A stretch of DNA of 64,000 nt from SZUA-36 sp963774415 (lineage in GTDB: Bacteria; Pseudomonadota; Gammaproteobacteria; Xanthomonadales; SZUA-36). This document shows positions 8,051 to 16,529 of this stretch, in pieces. A program made the position numbers and the translations under genes. Location of the stretch: assembly GCA_963774415.1 (NCBI GenBank), contig CAVZEU010000003.1, forward strand, positions 1,116,001-1,180,000, in the 5' to 3' direction. Numbering within the stretch: the first letter of the stretch is position 1; every line of letters begins with the position of its first letter. The notes beneath the pieces are model-generated. The model did not search any database, was not told the DNA's origin, and saw nothing but the letters and a program-made list of their open reading frames with translations.

Positions 8051-8974
8051 TCAATTCGGAAAACGCTTTTGCAACAGATCCGGACCTTCCTTCAGCGGGC
8101 CGTTAGCGCCAACGAGTTCCCGGGATATCCAACGGCTGGTCGGTTCGGCCACCAGCCGGTATATGCTCGCGACCAGCTTTTGCGCCGCGTGCCCTTCCCA
8201 GTCGGCGGGCATCATGGTTGCCGGCAACTCCGGGTCGTGCAGCAGCAGCCTGCGGTACTCGTGAATCATCAGCACGCGCAACAGCAGCAATGTCTGCCCT
8301 TCCGGCTGCTGTTTGCGCCGCAGGATTTTTGCTGCGGCCTCGTAATGCCTGGTGAACTCCGCAAAGCGCCGCCGCAGGTCGTCGAGGTCCCAGCGCGACA
8401 GTACCAGCTTCTTGAGATTCTGGCCGTGCATGGATGCTTCGGCCTGCGCCCGCATCTTGACGATGCTGTCTTCGAGATCCAGATCGCTGAGCAGTTCGTT
8501 CAACGATTGGACGTCGCCTGAAGGCAAGGCGAACACACCCGGTGCGAATGAGCCATAGCCGAGCCAAAGCAAGCCCTTGCGCAGGCTGTCGCGCTTGTCC
8601 TTGTCGACCATCGAGGCAAACAGCAATGTCCATACACCGTCCCAGGGGGGGCTGTGGCTGGCATAGATGCGCTTGGCGGCCCGCTGGTAGTAATGCTCAC
8701 CGGTTTCGGTCAGGCGGTAGTAACTGCGCCGGCCCTGCTTGCGGGACTCCAGCCAGTCGTCCTGGATCAACCTGAATACCGACGTGCGTATCAGCCGCTC
8801 CGAGATCCCGAGCGGGGCCAGTGCGTTGATTACACTGCCCAGCCAGATCTCTCCGCCGTGTTCGGTCACGACGTCGCAAAAGAATGTCAGCAGCAGCGTT
8901 GTACTGCTGATATTGCCCTGCTGCATACGTCGGTGCAGGAACTCGGTCAGTGCCTGTGTCGCCGCGCGCGCCAT
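8051..8974 (-). CDS. paaX: Phenylacetate catabolism repressor PaaX
   Basis: 307 aa, the usual PaaX length. The N-terminal winged-helix domain (TTLLLTFFCDVVTEHGGEIWLGSVINALAPLGISERLIRTSVFRL) matches the PaaX family, followed by WLESRKQGRRSYYRLT and a C-terminal PaaX domain with GVWTLLF, WLGYGSFAPGVF and WEGHAAQKLV. The family repressor binds phenylacetyl-CoA, which releases it from paa promoters. The gene begins one base after the paaE stop, so it belongs to the paaABCDE transcription unit and would be autoregulated with it if the operator upstream of paaA is its target. Confidence 0.95.
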   Translation of the reverse strand: MARAATQALTEFLHRRMQQGNISSTTLLLTFFCDVVTEHGGEIWLGSVINALAPLGISERLIRTSVFRLIQDDWLESRKQGRRSYYRLTETGEHYYQRAAKRIYASHSPPWDGVWTLLFASMVDKDKRDSLRKGLLWLGYGSFAPGVFALPSGDVQSLNELLSDLDLEDSIVKMRAQAEASMHGQNLKKLVLSRWDLDDLRRRFAEFTRHYEAAAKILRRKQQPEGQTLLLLRVLMIHEYRRLLLHDPELPATMMPADWEGHAAQKLVASIYRLVAEPTSRWISRELVGANGPLKEGPDLLQKRFPN

Positions 8975-8975
8975 C

Positions 8976-10064
8976 TCAGACCTGGTCGAAATCCACGACG
9001 ACCTTCTTGGAAATCGGATGTGACTGGCAGGTCAGTATGAATCCTCTTTCGATCTCGTCTTCGCGTAAGGCCTGGTTCAGATCCATATCCACCTCACCTT
9101 CCAGCAGGCGGGCCTTGCAGGTCGCGCAGACGCCGCCCTTGCACGAAAACGGCAGGTCGACACCGTTGCTGAGCCCGGCGTCGAGCAGGTTTTCCCCGTC
9201 GGTGTTCAACTCGAAACGGTACTCCCGGCCACTGCTGATCAGGTGCACGTCGCTGACCATGCCCTGGTACTGGCGCGCGCGGGCGTGGTGACGCTCCATG
9301 GCCCGGGTCGCGCTTTCCGCGGAGGCGGCAAACAGCTCGAAATGTATGTGTTCCTCTTCGATGCCTTCGCTGCGCAGGCCGCGTGATACTTCGGAGATCA
9401 TCGCTTCCGGCCCGCAGAGGAAAAACTCGTCATAGCCGCGAATATTGATCAGGTGCTGATTCAGGGCCGCACCCTTGCGGTTGTCGATATGGCCGCTCAG
9501 GAGGTCGGAAGGCTGGGGCTCGCGGCTGAATATGTTGATCCAGTGAAAGCGGCGCATGTAGGCGTTTTTCAGGAACGAGAGTTCCTGCCGAAACATCATC
9601 GTGGCAGTGCGCTGGTTGCCGTAGATGAGCGTGACGGTGCTCTTCGGTTCGCGCGCGAGTACCGTCTTGATGATGGACAGCACCGGCGTGATGCCGCTGC
9701 CGGCGCTGATGCACAGGTAGTGTCTTTCGCGCTCGGGGTCGAGCGGCGTGAAAAAACTCCCGCTGGGCGGCATGACGTCGAGCATGTCGCCGGGTTTCAG
9801 GTTCTCGTTGGCCCAGGTGGAGAAAACCCCGCCTTCGACGCGTCTGATCGCCACCCGCAACTCGTCGTCGTCGAGACCGGCACAGATGGAGTAGGAGCGG
9901 CGCACTTCATCGCCGTCGATATTCTGGCTCAGCGTCAGGTACTGACCCTGTTGGAAACGGAAGGTCTCCGCCAGCTCGGCGGGCACGTCGAAACTGACGA
10001 CGATCGCGCTTTTGGTATCCTTGCGCACGTCCCTGACACGTAGTGGATAGAATTGCTCGCTCAA
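8976..10064 (-). CDS. paaE: Phenylacetyl-CoA 1,2-epoxidase, reductase subunit PaaE
   Basis: 362 aa. Passes electrons from NADPH through FAD and a plant-type [2Fe-2S] cluster to the di-iron centre of PaaA. The N-terminal FAD/NAD(P) ferredoxin-reductase module has the RRSYSICAG flavin motif at about residues 55-63 and CISAGSGITPVLSIIKTVL for the nucleotide. The C-terminal ferredoxin domain binds the cluster through SCKGGVCATCKARLLEG plus ILTCQSHP. It follows paaD after 127 bases of GC-rich sequence that holds no gene, and paaX follows at once. Start ATG 10064 gives MSEQFYPLRVRDVRKDT, normal for the family. Confidence 0.96.
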   Translation of the reverse strand: MSEQFYPLRVRDVRKDTKSAIVVSFDVPAELAETFRFQQGQYLTLSQNIDGDEVRRSYSICAGLDDDELRVAIRRVEGGVFSTWANENLKPGDMLDVMPPSGSFFTPLDPERERHYLCISAGSGITPVLSIIKTVLAREPKSTVTLIYGNQRTATMMFRQELSFLKNAYMRRFHWINIFSREPQPSDLLSGHIDNRKGAALNQHLINIRGYDEFFLCGPEAMISEVSRGLRSEGIEEEHIHFELFAASAESATRAMERHHARARQYQGMVSDVHLISSGREYRFELNTDGENLLDAGLSNGVDLPFSCKGGVCATCKARLLEGEVDMDLNQALREDEIERGFILTCQSHPISKKVVVDFDQV

Positions 10065-10191
10065 TATACGCTACCTTCGTTGTCGTCATCGACCGGTGAA
10101 ACGGCCTGGTCATGCGCGTCCCGCGCCGCGGCGGGGCGCGCAGGAGAACCATTGGCCCCCATCGGATGCACGGCCCCAGCGGGGGGCATGC

Positions 10192-10662
10192 TCAGATGCA
10201 CTTGAAATAGTCGAACGGCTCGCGGCAATCCTCGCACCGGTACATTGCCTTGCAGGCCGTCGAGCCGAACTCGCTGATTCGCTTGACACGATCGCTGCCG
10301 CATTGCGGGCACTGGACGCGCTGGCCGGCTTGTCCGTGGCCGACGGGGGGCGCGATGCCGTAGTCCCGCAGCTTTTTCCGCCCGGCCTCACTCATCCAGT
10401 CGGTCGTCCAGGCCGGGCTCAAACGCTGCGCGACTTGTACGTTCCGATAACCGGCGGCGGACAGTTTCTCCTCGATATCGGCGCGCATCGTATCCAGGGC
10501 CGGACAGCCGTTATAGGTGGGCGTGATGGTGACCGTGACTTGGCCGTCTGCGACCGTGATATCACGCAATACACCAAGGTCTTCGAGGGTCAGGACGGGA
10601 ATCTCGGGGTCGCATACCTCACCGAGCAAAGCGTACAATTTCTCGCGCTCGTTGGTTTCCAT
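10192..10662 (-). CDS. paaD: Phenylacetyl-CoA epoxidase assembly protein PaaD
   Basis: 156 aa from ATG 10662. SUF-type MIP18 domain (LLGEVCDPEIPVLTLEDLGVLRDI and PTYNGCPALDTM with the conserved Cys) followed by a C-terminal zinc-ribbon-like block with CPQCGSDR, FGSTACKAMYRCEDCREPFDYFKCI. It is needed for iron-sulfur or di-iron maturation of the epoxidase. The frame stays open to 10833 inside paaC, but AAGGG six bases before ATG 10662 and the normal family length favour this start; ATG 10674 is an alternative that would overlap paaC by seven bases. Placed between paaC and paaE as in most paa operons. Confidence 0.94.
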   Translation of the reverse strand: METNEREKLYALLGEVCDPEIPVLTLEDLGVLRDITVADGQVTVTITPTYNGCPALDTMRADIEEKLSAAGYRNVQVAQRLSPAWTTDWMSEAGRKKLRDYGIAPPVGHGQAGQRVQCPQCGSDRVKRISEFGSTACKAMYRCEDCREPFDYFKCI

Positions 10663-10667
10663 TGCCC

Positions 10668-11444
10668 TTACCATTGCAGGCCGGGGTAGGCCCGTTGCAG
10701 AAACTGCATTTCCGCCAACAGGTATCCCAGGTGCTCGGTGTGAACGCCGTCGCGCCCGCCGCCGATGGACCAGTCCCCTCCGGGCACTTCGAGCGTGGCC
10801 TCCCGCAGGATGGCGTGCATGGCCGAGTCCCAATTTTCTTTCAGCCCGCCGCGGTTCACGGCGATACCTGCTTCGATCAGTTCCTGCTCGTTTTCACAGG
10901 GCGCAAACAATTCGGGCGCGTAGCCCCACAGGTCGTCGAAGGCTTTCTGTATCCGCCTGTGGCTTTCCTCGGTGCCGTCGCCGAGGCGCCTGACCCAGTC
11001 GGAACTGCGGCGCAGATGATAGCGGCACTCCTTGATGGCCTTGGCGGCGATGGCGGCCAGGGTCTGGTCCGCGGACTGCTGCAGATAGGTAAAGAAGCCC
11101 ATCTCGTAGATATCGATCATCAACTGGCGTGCCATGGTAAAGGCAAAGTCGCCATTGGGCAGTTCGTTGATCAGGAAATTACGATACGCGCGGCAGTCGC
11201 GCAGATAGGCGATGTCATCCTCGCTGCGGCCCTTGCCCTCGAGTTCGGCGGCGTAGGTATAGAACAGCCGCGCCCGGCCGATAAAGTCCAGCGCGACATT
11301 GCTCAGGGCCAGGTCTTCTTCCAGGAAAGGGCCGTTGCGGCACCACTCGGACAAGCGGTGTCCGAGCGTCAGCGAGTCATCGCCGAGCGCGATGCTGTAG
11401 TCGATCACTGCGGATTCGATGTTGAAGGCCATTTCAGGGCTCAC
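10668..11444 (-). CDS. paaC: Phenylacetyl-CoA 1,2-epoxidase structural subunit PaaC
   Basis: 258 aa ferritin-like subunit that pairs with PaaA in the epoxidase but lacks an active di-iron site. Recognised from YSIALGDDSLTLGHRLSEWCRNGPFLEEDLALSNVALD, the helical core and WSIGGGRDGVHTEHLGYLLAEMQFLQRAYPG at the C-terminus. Its ATG overlaps the paaB stop codon by four bases, indicating translational coupling. paaD starts six bases after its stop. Confidence 0.96.
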   Translation of the reverse strand: MSPEMAFNIESAVIDYSIALGDDSLTLGHRLSEWCRNGPFLEEDLALSNVALDFIGRARLFYTYAAELEGKGRSEDDIAYLRDCRAYRNFLINELPNGDFAFTMARQLMIDIYEMGFFTYLQQSADQTLAAIAAKAIKECRYHLRRSSDWVRRLGDGTEESHRRIQKAFDDLWGYAPELFAPCENEQELIEAGIAVNRGGLKENWDSAMHAILREATLEVPGGDWSIGGGRDGVHTEHLGYLLAEMQFLQRAYPGLQW

Positions 11445-11728
11445 ATGTTGTCCACTTCCTTGGGAAGCTTGTAGTGCGTTGCGTGGCGGTAGGGCTTGTC
11501 GTCCATCGGATCGTAAAAGGAACCCACGTCGCTTTCCTGCGAAGCCGTGATGTCGCTGGATCTGACCACCCAGATGCTGACGCCTTCGCTGCGCCGCAGA
11601 TACACGTCGCGCGCATATTCCAGCGCCTGTTCGGCGTCCTCGGCGTGCAGGCTGCCGACGTGGACGTGGTCGAGGCCGCGCTTGGAGCGTACGAATACCT
11701 CGAATAGGGGCAGGTTCTGCCGTTTCAT
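11441..11728 (-). CDS. paaB: Phenylacetyl-CoA 1,2-epoxidase subunit PaaB
   Basis: 95 aa, the normal size of this small subunit, which stabilises the PaaA-PaaC core. Diagnostic segments are PLFEVFVRSKRGLDHVHVGSLHA, ALEYARDVYLRRSEGVSIWVV and the C-terminal YKLPKEVDNM. It sits 14 bases after the paaA stop and overlaps paaC by four bases. Confidence 0.96.
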   Translation of the reverse strand: MKRQNLPLFEVFVRSKRGLDHVHVGSLHAEDAEQALEYARDVYLRRSEGVSIWVVRSSDITASQESDVGSFYDPMDDKPYRHATHYKLPKEVDNM

Positions 11729-11742
11729 CTCATCTCCCGTTT

Positions 11743-12696
<954 letters not shown>

Positions 12697-12732
12697 GTGC
12701 CGTACCGGGGATAGCGGTGGAAAACAAGTGCT

Positions 12733-12780
12733 GATCGATACAAATATTACAACATATATCTACGAATTGTATCACTTTGA
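12733..12780 (-). promoter_or_regulatory. Candidate promoter/operator of the paaA operon
   Basis: This is an AT-rich island in otherwise GC-rich DNA. Perfect 7-base arms GATACAA (12737-12743) and TTGTATC (12767-12773) flank 23 bases. On the minus strand TAATAT within TTGTAATATTTG could be a -10, with no good -35, as expected of a controlled promoter. The minus-strand sequence AGTGATACAATTCG resembles half of the known PaaX operator. The binding protein is inferred from the presence of paaX. Confidence 0.45.
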
Positions 12781-12792
12781 TGAAACCGGGTG

Positions 12793-12831
12793 GGTCGGGT
12801 TCAACCAACCTGCGATTGGTTGAGCCGAACC
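12793..12831 (-). terminator. Hairpin just after paaJ
   Basis: Perfect TCAACCAA (12801-12808) / TTGGTTGA (12816-12823) arms with a 7-base loop, extended by partly paired flanks. It begins four bases beyond the paaJ stop codon. Only a short TTT run follows on the minus strand, so it may be a weak or Rho-assisted terminator separating paaGIJ from paaABCDE. Confidence 0.45.
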
Positions 12832-12834
12832 TGC

Positions 12835-14043
12835 TCAAGACACCCGCTCGAGGACCAGCGCGATCCCCTGGCCGACGCCGATACACATCGTGCAGAGGGC
12901 GTAGCGGCCCTGTATTCGCTGCAGTTGGTAAGTGGCCGTCGCGACCAGGCGCGCTCCGCTCATGCCGAGGGGGTGGCCGAGCGCAATCGCGCCGCCGTTG
13001 GGATTCACCTGTTCCGCCTCGTCGGGCAGGCCGAGCAGGCGCAGGCAAGCCAGCGACTGGGCGGCGAAGGCCTCGTTGAGTTCAATCACGTCCATGGCAT
13101 CCAGCGTCAATCCCGTGAGGGCGAGGACTTTCCTGCTCGCGTCGACCGGGCCGATACCCATGATGCGTGGCTCGACACCGGCGGTCGCCATGCCGAGAAC
13201 CCGGGCCTTCGGCTCGAGGCCGTGCTGCCGGGCGGCCGCTTCCGAGGCCAGCAGCAAGGCGCAGGCGCCGTCATTGATGCCGCTGGCGTTGCCCGCCGTC
13301 ACCGTGCCGTTTTCGCGGAACAATGCACGCAGCTTTGCCAGCGCCTCGAGCGTGCTGCCCGGGCGCGGGTGCTCGTCCTGCTTGAATTCCAGCGGCTCCT
13401 GCTTGCGTTGCGGCACGCTCACGGGAATGATTTCATGGTTGAAGAAACCGGCCGCCTGGGCCGCCGCCACGCGCTGTTGGCTGCGCAGCGCGAAGGCGTC
13501 CTGGTCGGCGCGGCTGATAGCGAATTCCTCGGCCACGTTCTCGGCCGTCTCGGGCATCGAATCGACACCGTACTGGGCTTCCAGCAAGCGGTTGACGAAG
13601 CGCCAGCCCATGGTCGTGTCGTAGATTTCCGCTTCGCGGCTGAATGCGGCAGTGGCCTTGGGCAGCACGAACGGCGCCCGGCTCATGGCCTCGACGCCGC
13701 CGGCGATCATCAGTTGGCCCTCGCCGCAGCGAATGGTCCGTGCGGCGCTGCCGACGGCGTCCATGCCGGACCCGCAAAGGCGGTTGAAGGTGACGGCCGG
13801 CACGCTGGCGGGCAGGCCCGCCAGCAAACTGCCCATGCGGGCGACATTGCGGTTATCCTCTCCCGCCTGGTTGGCGCAGCCCATGTAAACGTCGTCCAGC
13901 GCCGCCCAGTCGATTTGGCTGTTGCGTTGCACCAGCGCCGCGATCGGCAGCGCGGCCAGGTCGTCGGCGCGAATTCCCGCCAGGCTGCCGCCGTAGCGGC
14001 CAATCGGGGTTCTGACAGCGTCACAGATAAATACGTTAGTCAT
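12835..14043 (-). CDS. paaJ: 3-oxoadipyl-CoA thiolase
   Basis: 402 aa thiolase. Cleaves 3-oxoadipyl-CoA to acetyl-CoA and succinyl-CoA, and in the phenylacetate pathway also 3-oxo-5,6-dehydrosuberyl-CoA. Nucleophilic Cys90 is in FNRLCGSGMDAVG, the general base histidine in GGAIALGHPLGMSGARL, and the second cysteine in YALCTMCIGVGQG. The N-terminus MTNVFICDAVRTPIGRYGG is that of PcaF/PaaJ. Its first codons overlap the end of paaI by eight bases, and it is last in paaGIJ. The assignment to PaaJ rather than a generic acetyl-CoA acetyltransferase rests on both sequence and context. Confidence 0.93.
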   Translation of the reverse strand: MTNVFICDAVRTPIGRYGGSLAGIRADDLAALPIAALVQRNSQIDWAALDDVYMGCANQAGEDNRNVARMGSLLAGLPASVPAVTFNRLCGSGMDAVGSAARTIRCGEGQLMIAGGVEAMSRAPFVLPKATAAFSREAEIYDTTMGWRFVNRLLEAQYGVDSMPETAENVAEEFAISRADQDAFALRSQQRVAAAQAAGFFNHEIIPVSVPQRKQEPLEFKQDEHPRPGSTLEALAKLRALFRENGTVTAGNASGINDGACALLLASEAAARQHGLEPKARVLGMATAGVEPRIMGIGPVDASRKVLALTGLTLDAMDVIELNEAFAAQSLACLRLLGLPDEAEQVNPNGGAIALGHPLGMSGARLVATATYQLQRIQGRYALCTMCIGVGQGIALVLERVS

Positions 14044-14506
14044 CTTCTTGCATCAATGTTTGCAGGTCGGCGTGAGAAATCAGCGGTTTTCCCCGGTTGG
14101 ACGATCTGCCGTGGAATACGGCGATGGTTTTACCCGCCTGGTTGGCGACTGCAACCACGTAACTGCCGGTGTTTCGGGTCAGGGCCATTTCGGTCGCGCG
14201 CGCGGTCAGCGTGTCGCCCTTGAGTGCCGGCCGCAGGTATTCGATGTGGCAGCCCATGGCGTAAGCGACCACGTTGTGCGAGTTGCAGGCCGCGGCAAAG
14301 GCCGAATCGGCCAGCGCGAATATGATTCCGCCGTGGCAGATGTCCAGGCCGTTGACCATGTCCTCGCGCACCTGCATCGTGGCGGTTGCCCGGCCGGGTT
14401 TCATCTCGGTAACGGAGATTCCCAGGCTCCGGGAGGCCCGGTCGCGGCGAAACAGCGCCTTGGCGCAGTATCCGGCCAGCGTGTCTTTGTCCACTGTGTC
14501 AAGCAT
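14036..14506 (-). CDS. paaI: Hydroxyphenylacetyl-CoA thioesterase PaaI
   Basis: 156 aa hot-dog fold thioesterase. The PaaI signature NGLDICHGGIIFALADSAFAAACNS is present, with the catalytic Asp in LADSAF. In the pathway it hydrolyses dead-end CoA esters to free CoA. It overlaps paaJ by eight bases and lies six bases after paaG, so the three genes form one unit. The start ATG 14506 gives MLDTVDKDTLAGYCAKALF. Confidence 0.94.
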   Translation of the reverse strand: MLDTVDKDTLAGYCAKALFRRDRASRSLGISVTEMKPGRATATMQVREDMVNGLDICHGGIIFALADSAFAAACNSHNVVAYAMGCHIEYLRPALKGDTLTARATEMALTRNTGSYVVAVANQAGKTIAVFHGRSSNRGKPLISHADLQTLMQEDD

Positions 14507-14512
14507 CGCCTG

Positions 14513-15304
14513 TCACTTTCCCTTGAACACCGGCGGTCGTTTTTCCATGAACGCGGCGACGCCCTCCCGGTAGTCGTCGCTCTGGCCCAGTTCCTGCATG
14601 GCCTCCTTTTCGAGGTCCGTTTGCTCGCGCAGGGTGCGGGTGCCTGATTCGTTGAGCAACTGCTTGATGCGGCCCAGCGCCCGCGTCGGCTGGGCGGCGA
14701 AATGGCGCGCCATTTTCCCGGCTTCCTCGGCGAGGTCGCCGTCTTCGACGCATTTCCAGATCAAACCCCATGCCTCGGCTTTCTCGGCTGGGAGCTTTTC
14801 ACCCAGCATGGCCAGGCCCTTGGCCCGCGCCAGGCCCACGGCGCGGGGCAGGTTCCAGGTGCCGCCCGAATCGGGAACGAGGCCGATTTTACAGAATACC
14901 TGGACGAATGACGCCGAGCGCGCCGCCAACACGATGTCACAGGCCAGCGCCAGGCTGGCGCCGGCCCCGGCCGCGACGCCATTGACGGCGCAGATGACCG
15001 GTTTGGGCAATCCCATGATGCCGCGGATCAGCGGGTTGTAATTCTTTTCCACGGACTCGCCGAGGTCCGGCGCGCCGCCATCGGCCGCCACGGCCCGGTC
15101 GCCGAGATCCTGGCCGGCGCAAAACCCGCGCCCCGCCCCGGTGATCACCAGGCAGCGGATCGCCGCGTCCTCGCGTACCTGCCGCAGCGCCTCGCGCACC
15201 TCGGCGTGCATCTCGGACGTAAAGCTGTTCAATGCCTGCGGCCGGTTCAGCGTCAGCGTGGCGACACCGTCCTCGACGGTGAACTGGATCGATTCAAAGG
15301 CCAT
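14513..15304 (-). CDS. paaG: 1,2-epoxyphenylacetyl-CoA isomerase PaaG
   Basis: 263 aa crotonase-family enzyme that converts the ring epoxide to the seven-membered oxepin-CoA and also moves a double bond in later steps. Family landmarks are TLNRPQALNSFTSEMHAEV, GRGFCAGQDLGDRAV with the oxyanion hole, NGVAAGAGASLALACDIVLAARSASF and FCKIGLVPDSGGTWNLPRAVG. The C-terminus YREGVAAFMEKRPPVFKGK is typical. It is first in paaGIJ and divergent from paaY across 173 bases, in which CATGCCGGCATG (15378-15389) is a 12-base palindrome. Confidence 0.95.
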   Translation of the reverse strand: MAFESIQFTVEDGVATLTLNRPQALNSFTSEMHAEVREALRQVREDAAIRCLVITGAGRGFCAGQDLGDRAVAADGGAPDLGESVEKNYNPLIRGIMGLPKPVICAVNGVAAGAGASLALACDIVLAARSASFVQVFCKIGLVPDSGGTWNLPRAVGLARAKGLAMLGEKLPAEKAEAWGLIWKCVEDGDLAEEAGKMARHFAAQPTRALGRIKQLLNESGTRTLREQTDLEKEAMQELGQSDDYREGVAAFMEKRPPVFKGK

Positions 15305-15477
15305 GGTCCTATCCGCTCGTTAGGGTCAGGCAAGCATACAAAACAGCCCGTCCAAATGGTAGGGCCGCGTGGACCCAGGCATGCCGGCATGACGGGCCCC
15401 GTTTTTCTCCAGCGGTCCCACAAGCGTACACAAATTGGTTATGATGCGGGCGTGCATGCAAACAGGTGATCCAGGCC

Positions 15478-16074
15478 ATGCCCGTATACAGCCTCGAAGG
15501 CCTCACTCCGGTCGTTGACCCGACGGCCTTTGTCCACGAAACGGCCGTGTTGATCGGTGACGTCATCATCGCCGCCGGTTGCTATGTCGGGCCAAATGCT
15601 TCATTACGCGGTGATTTTGGTCGTATCGTCATGGAAAAGGGTGCTAACGTGCAGGATACTTGCGTAATGCATACGTTTCCTGGCAAGGATTGCGTCGTCG
15701 GCGTCGACGGCCACGTCGGCCACGGCGCGGTGCTGCACGGCTGCCTGATCGGCGAGAACGTGCTGGTGGGGATGAACGCGGTGGTGATGGACGATGCGGA
15801 TATCGGTGAGTCATCCATCATCGGCGCCAACGCCTTTGTCCCTTCCGCCTTCAGCTGTCCGCCGCGCAGCCTGGTCGTCGGGGCGCCCGCGAAGGTCAAG
15901 CGTGCGCTCTCGGAGCGCGAGATCGACTGGAAAAGCCGGGGCACCCGGGAATACCAGCAACTGGCGAAACGCTGCCATGATTCGCTGAGGCCGGCTGAAC
16001 CGCTGGCCGAGCCGGAACCAGGCCGCGGGCGGATCGAACTCGGTGATTACGACTTCAAGCCCAAAGAGGGCTGA
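15478..16074 (+). CDS. paaY: PaaY, gamma-carbonic-anhydrase-like hexapeptide protein
   Basis: 198 aa left-handed beta-helix protein of the PaaY type. In the family it acts as a thioesterase that clears a toxic cyclic by-product of the phenylacetate pathway, and it retains the gamma-class carbonic anhydrase metal site. Histidines are in CVMHTFPGKDCVVGVDGHVGHGAVLHGC. The fold repeats run from about residue 12 to 140, and a C-terminal helix follows (SEREIDWKSRGTREYQQLAKR). ATG 15478 gives MPVYSLEGLTPVVDP, a normal start; an in-frame GTG at 15466 would add four residues. It is the only plus-strand gene of the paa region. Confidence 0.94.
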   Translation: MPVYSLEGLTPVVDPTAFVHETAVLIGDVIIAAGCYVGPNASLRGDFGRIVMEKGANVQDTCVMHTFPGKDCVVGVDGHVGHGAVLHGCLIGENVLVGMNAVVMDDADIGESSIIGANAFVPSAFSCPPRSLVVGAPAKVKRALSEREIDWKSRGTREYQQLAKRCHDSLRPAEPLAEPEPGRGRIELGDYDFKPKEG

Positions 16075-16370
16075 TTCCAACTGGCTGTGAATTCCAGCAT
16101 GGTTGGTAACAAAGGGTAAGTTTTCAACCTTTCCCCCGGCCAGCAGTTCGGTTCGTGTTCCCGACCCAGCGGCCCTGCGGACTCCCCGCACAGGTGCCCC
16201 CTTCTGGCGGGGCCGCCCGCACAGGGCGTCCTGCCCTCGGCGGCCTGTAATGGGCTTCCCGCCCATTCCGCCCCTTGATGGCACACCTGTGTGGCGCTTC
16301 CAGGTCACCCGAACCGAACTGTCGGCGGGTGTTTCTATTGGTATGAGCGACGAATCTTGCAGGGTGGATG

Positions 16371-16481
16371 GAGGGGATGGCGTTTACCTGAGTACGGGAC
16401 ACGTTCAAGCCGTCCATGGCCACTCGGCATCCGTTCCCGACGGATGCACGGTCCCGCCCCCCAGTTAAACGCCATCCCCTC
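16371..16481. repeat. Nested inverted repeat between paaY and paaZ
   Basis: A perfect 16-base inverted repeat (16371-16386 and 16466-16481; core GGGGATGGCGTTTA / TAAACGCCATCCCC) encloses 79 bases. Inside are a CGGGAC (16395-16400) / GTCCCG (16451-16456) stem and a GCATCCGT (16427-16434) / ACGGATGC (16440-16447) hairpin. The structure could be a REP-like element, a structured RNA or a terminator. The rest of 16075-16528 is GC-rich with no convincing gene. Confidence 0.7.
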
Positions 16482-16529
16482 AAAAAAGCAGGCGTTTTCA
16501 CTGCAATCAATCCACCATGCGGATTGATT
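16482..16529 (-). terminator. Candidate terminator of paaZ
   Basis: On the minus strand a 9-base stem AATCAATCC (16505-16513) / GGATTGATT (16521-16529) touches the paaZ stop codon. A short GCAG/CTGC stem and a run of six T (complement of 16482-16487) follow 17 bases later. Confidence 0.5.

Noticed and set aside
10065..10191. Possible extra gene between paaD and paaE
   Set aside because: The 127-base GC-rich spacer has no start with a ribosome site and no family match.
16103..16468. 121-codon plus-strand frame between paaY and paaZ
   Set aside because: Covers inverted repeats, low-complexity composition, no ribosome site and no family match.
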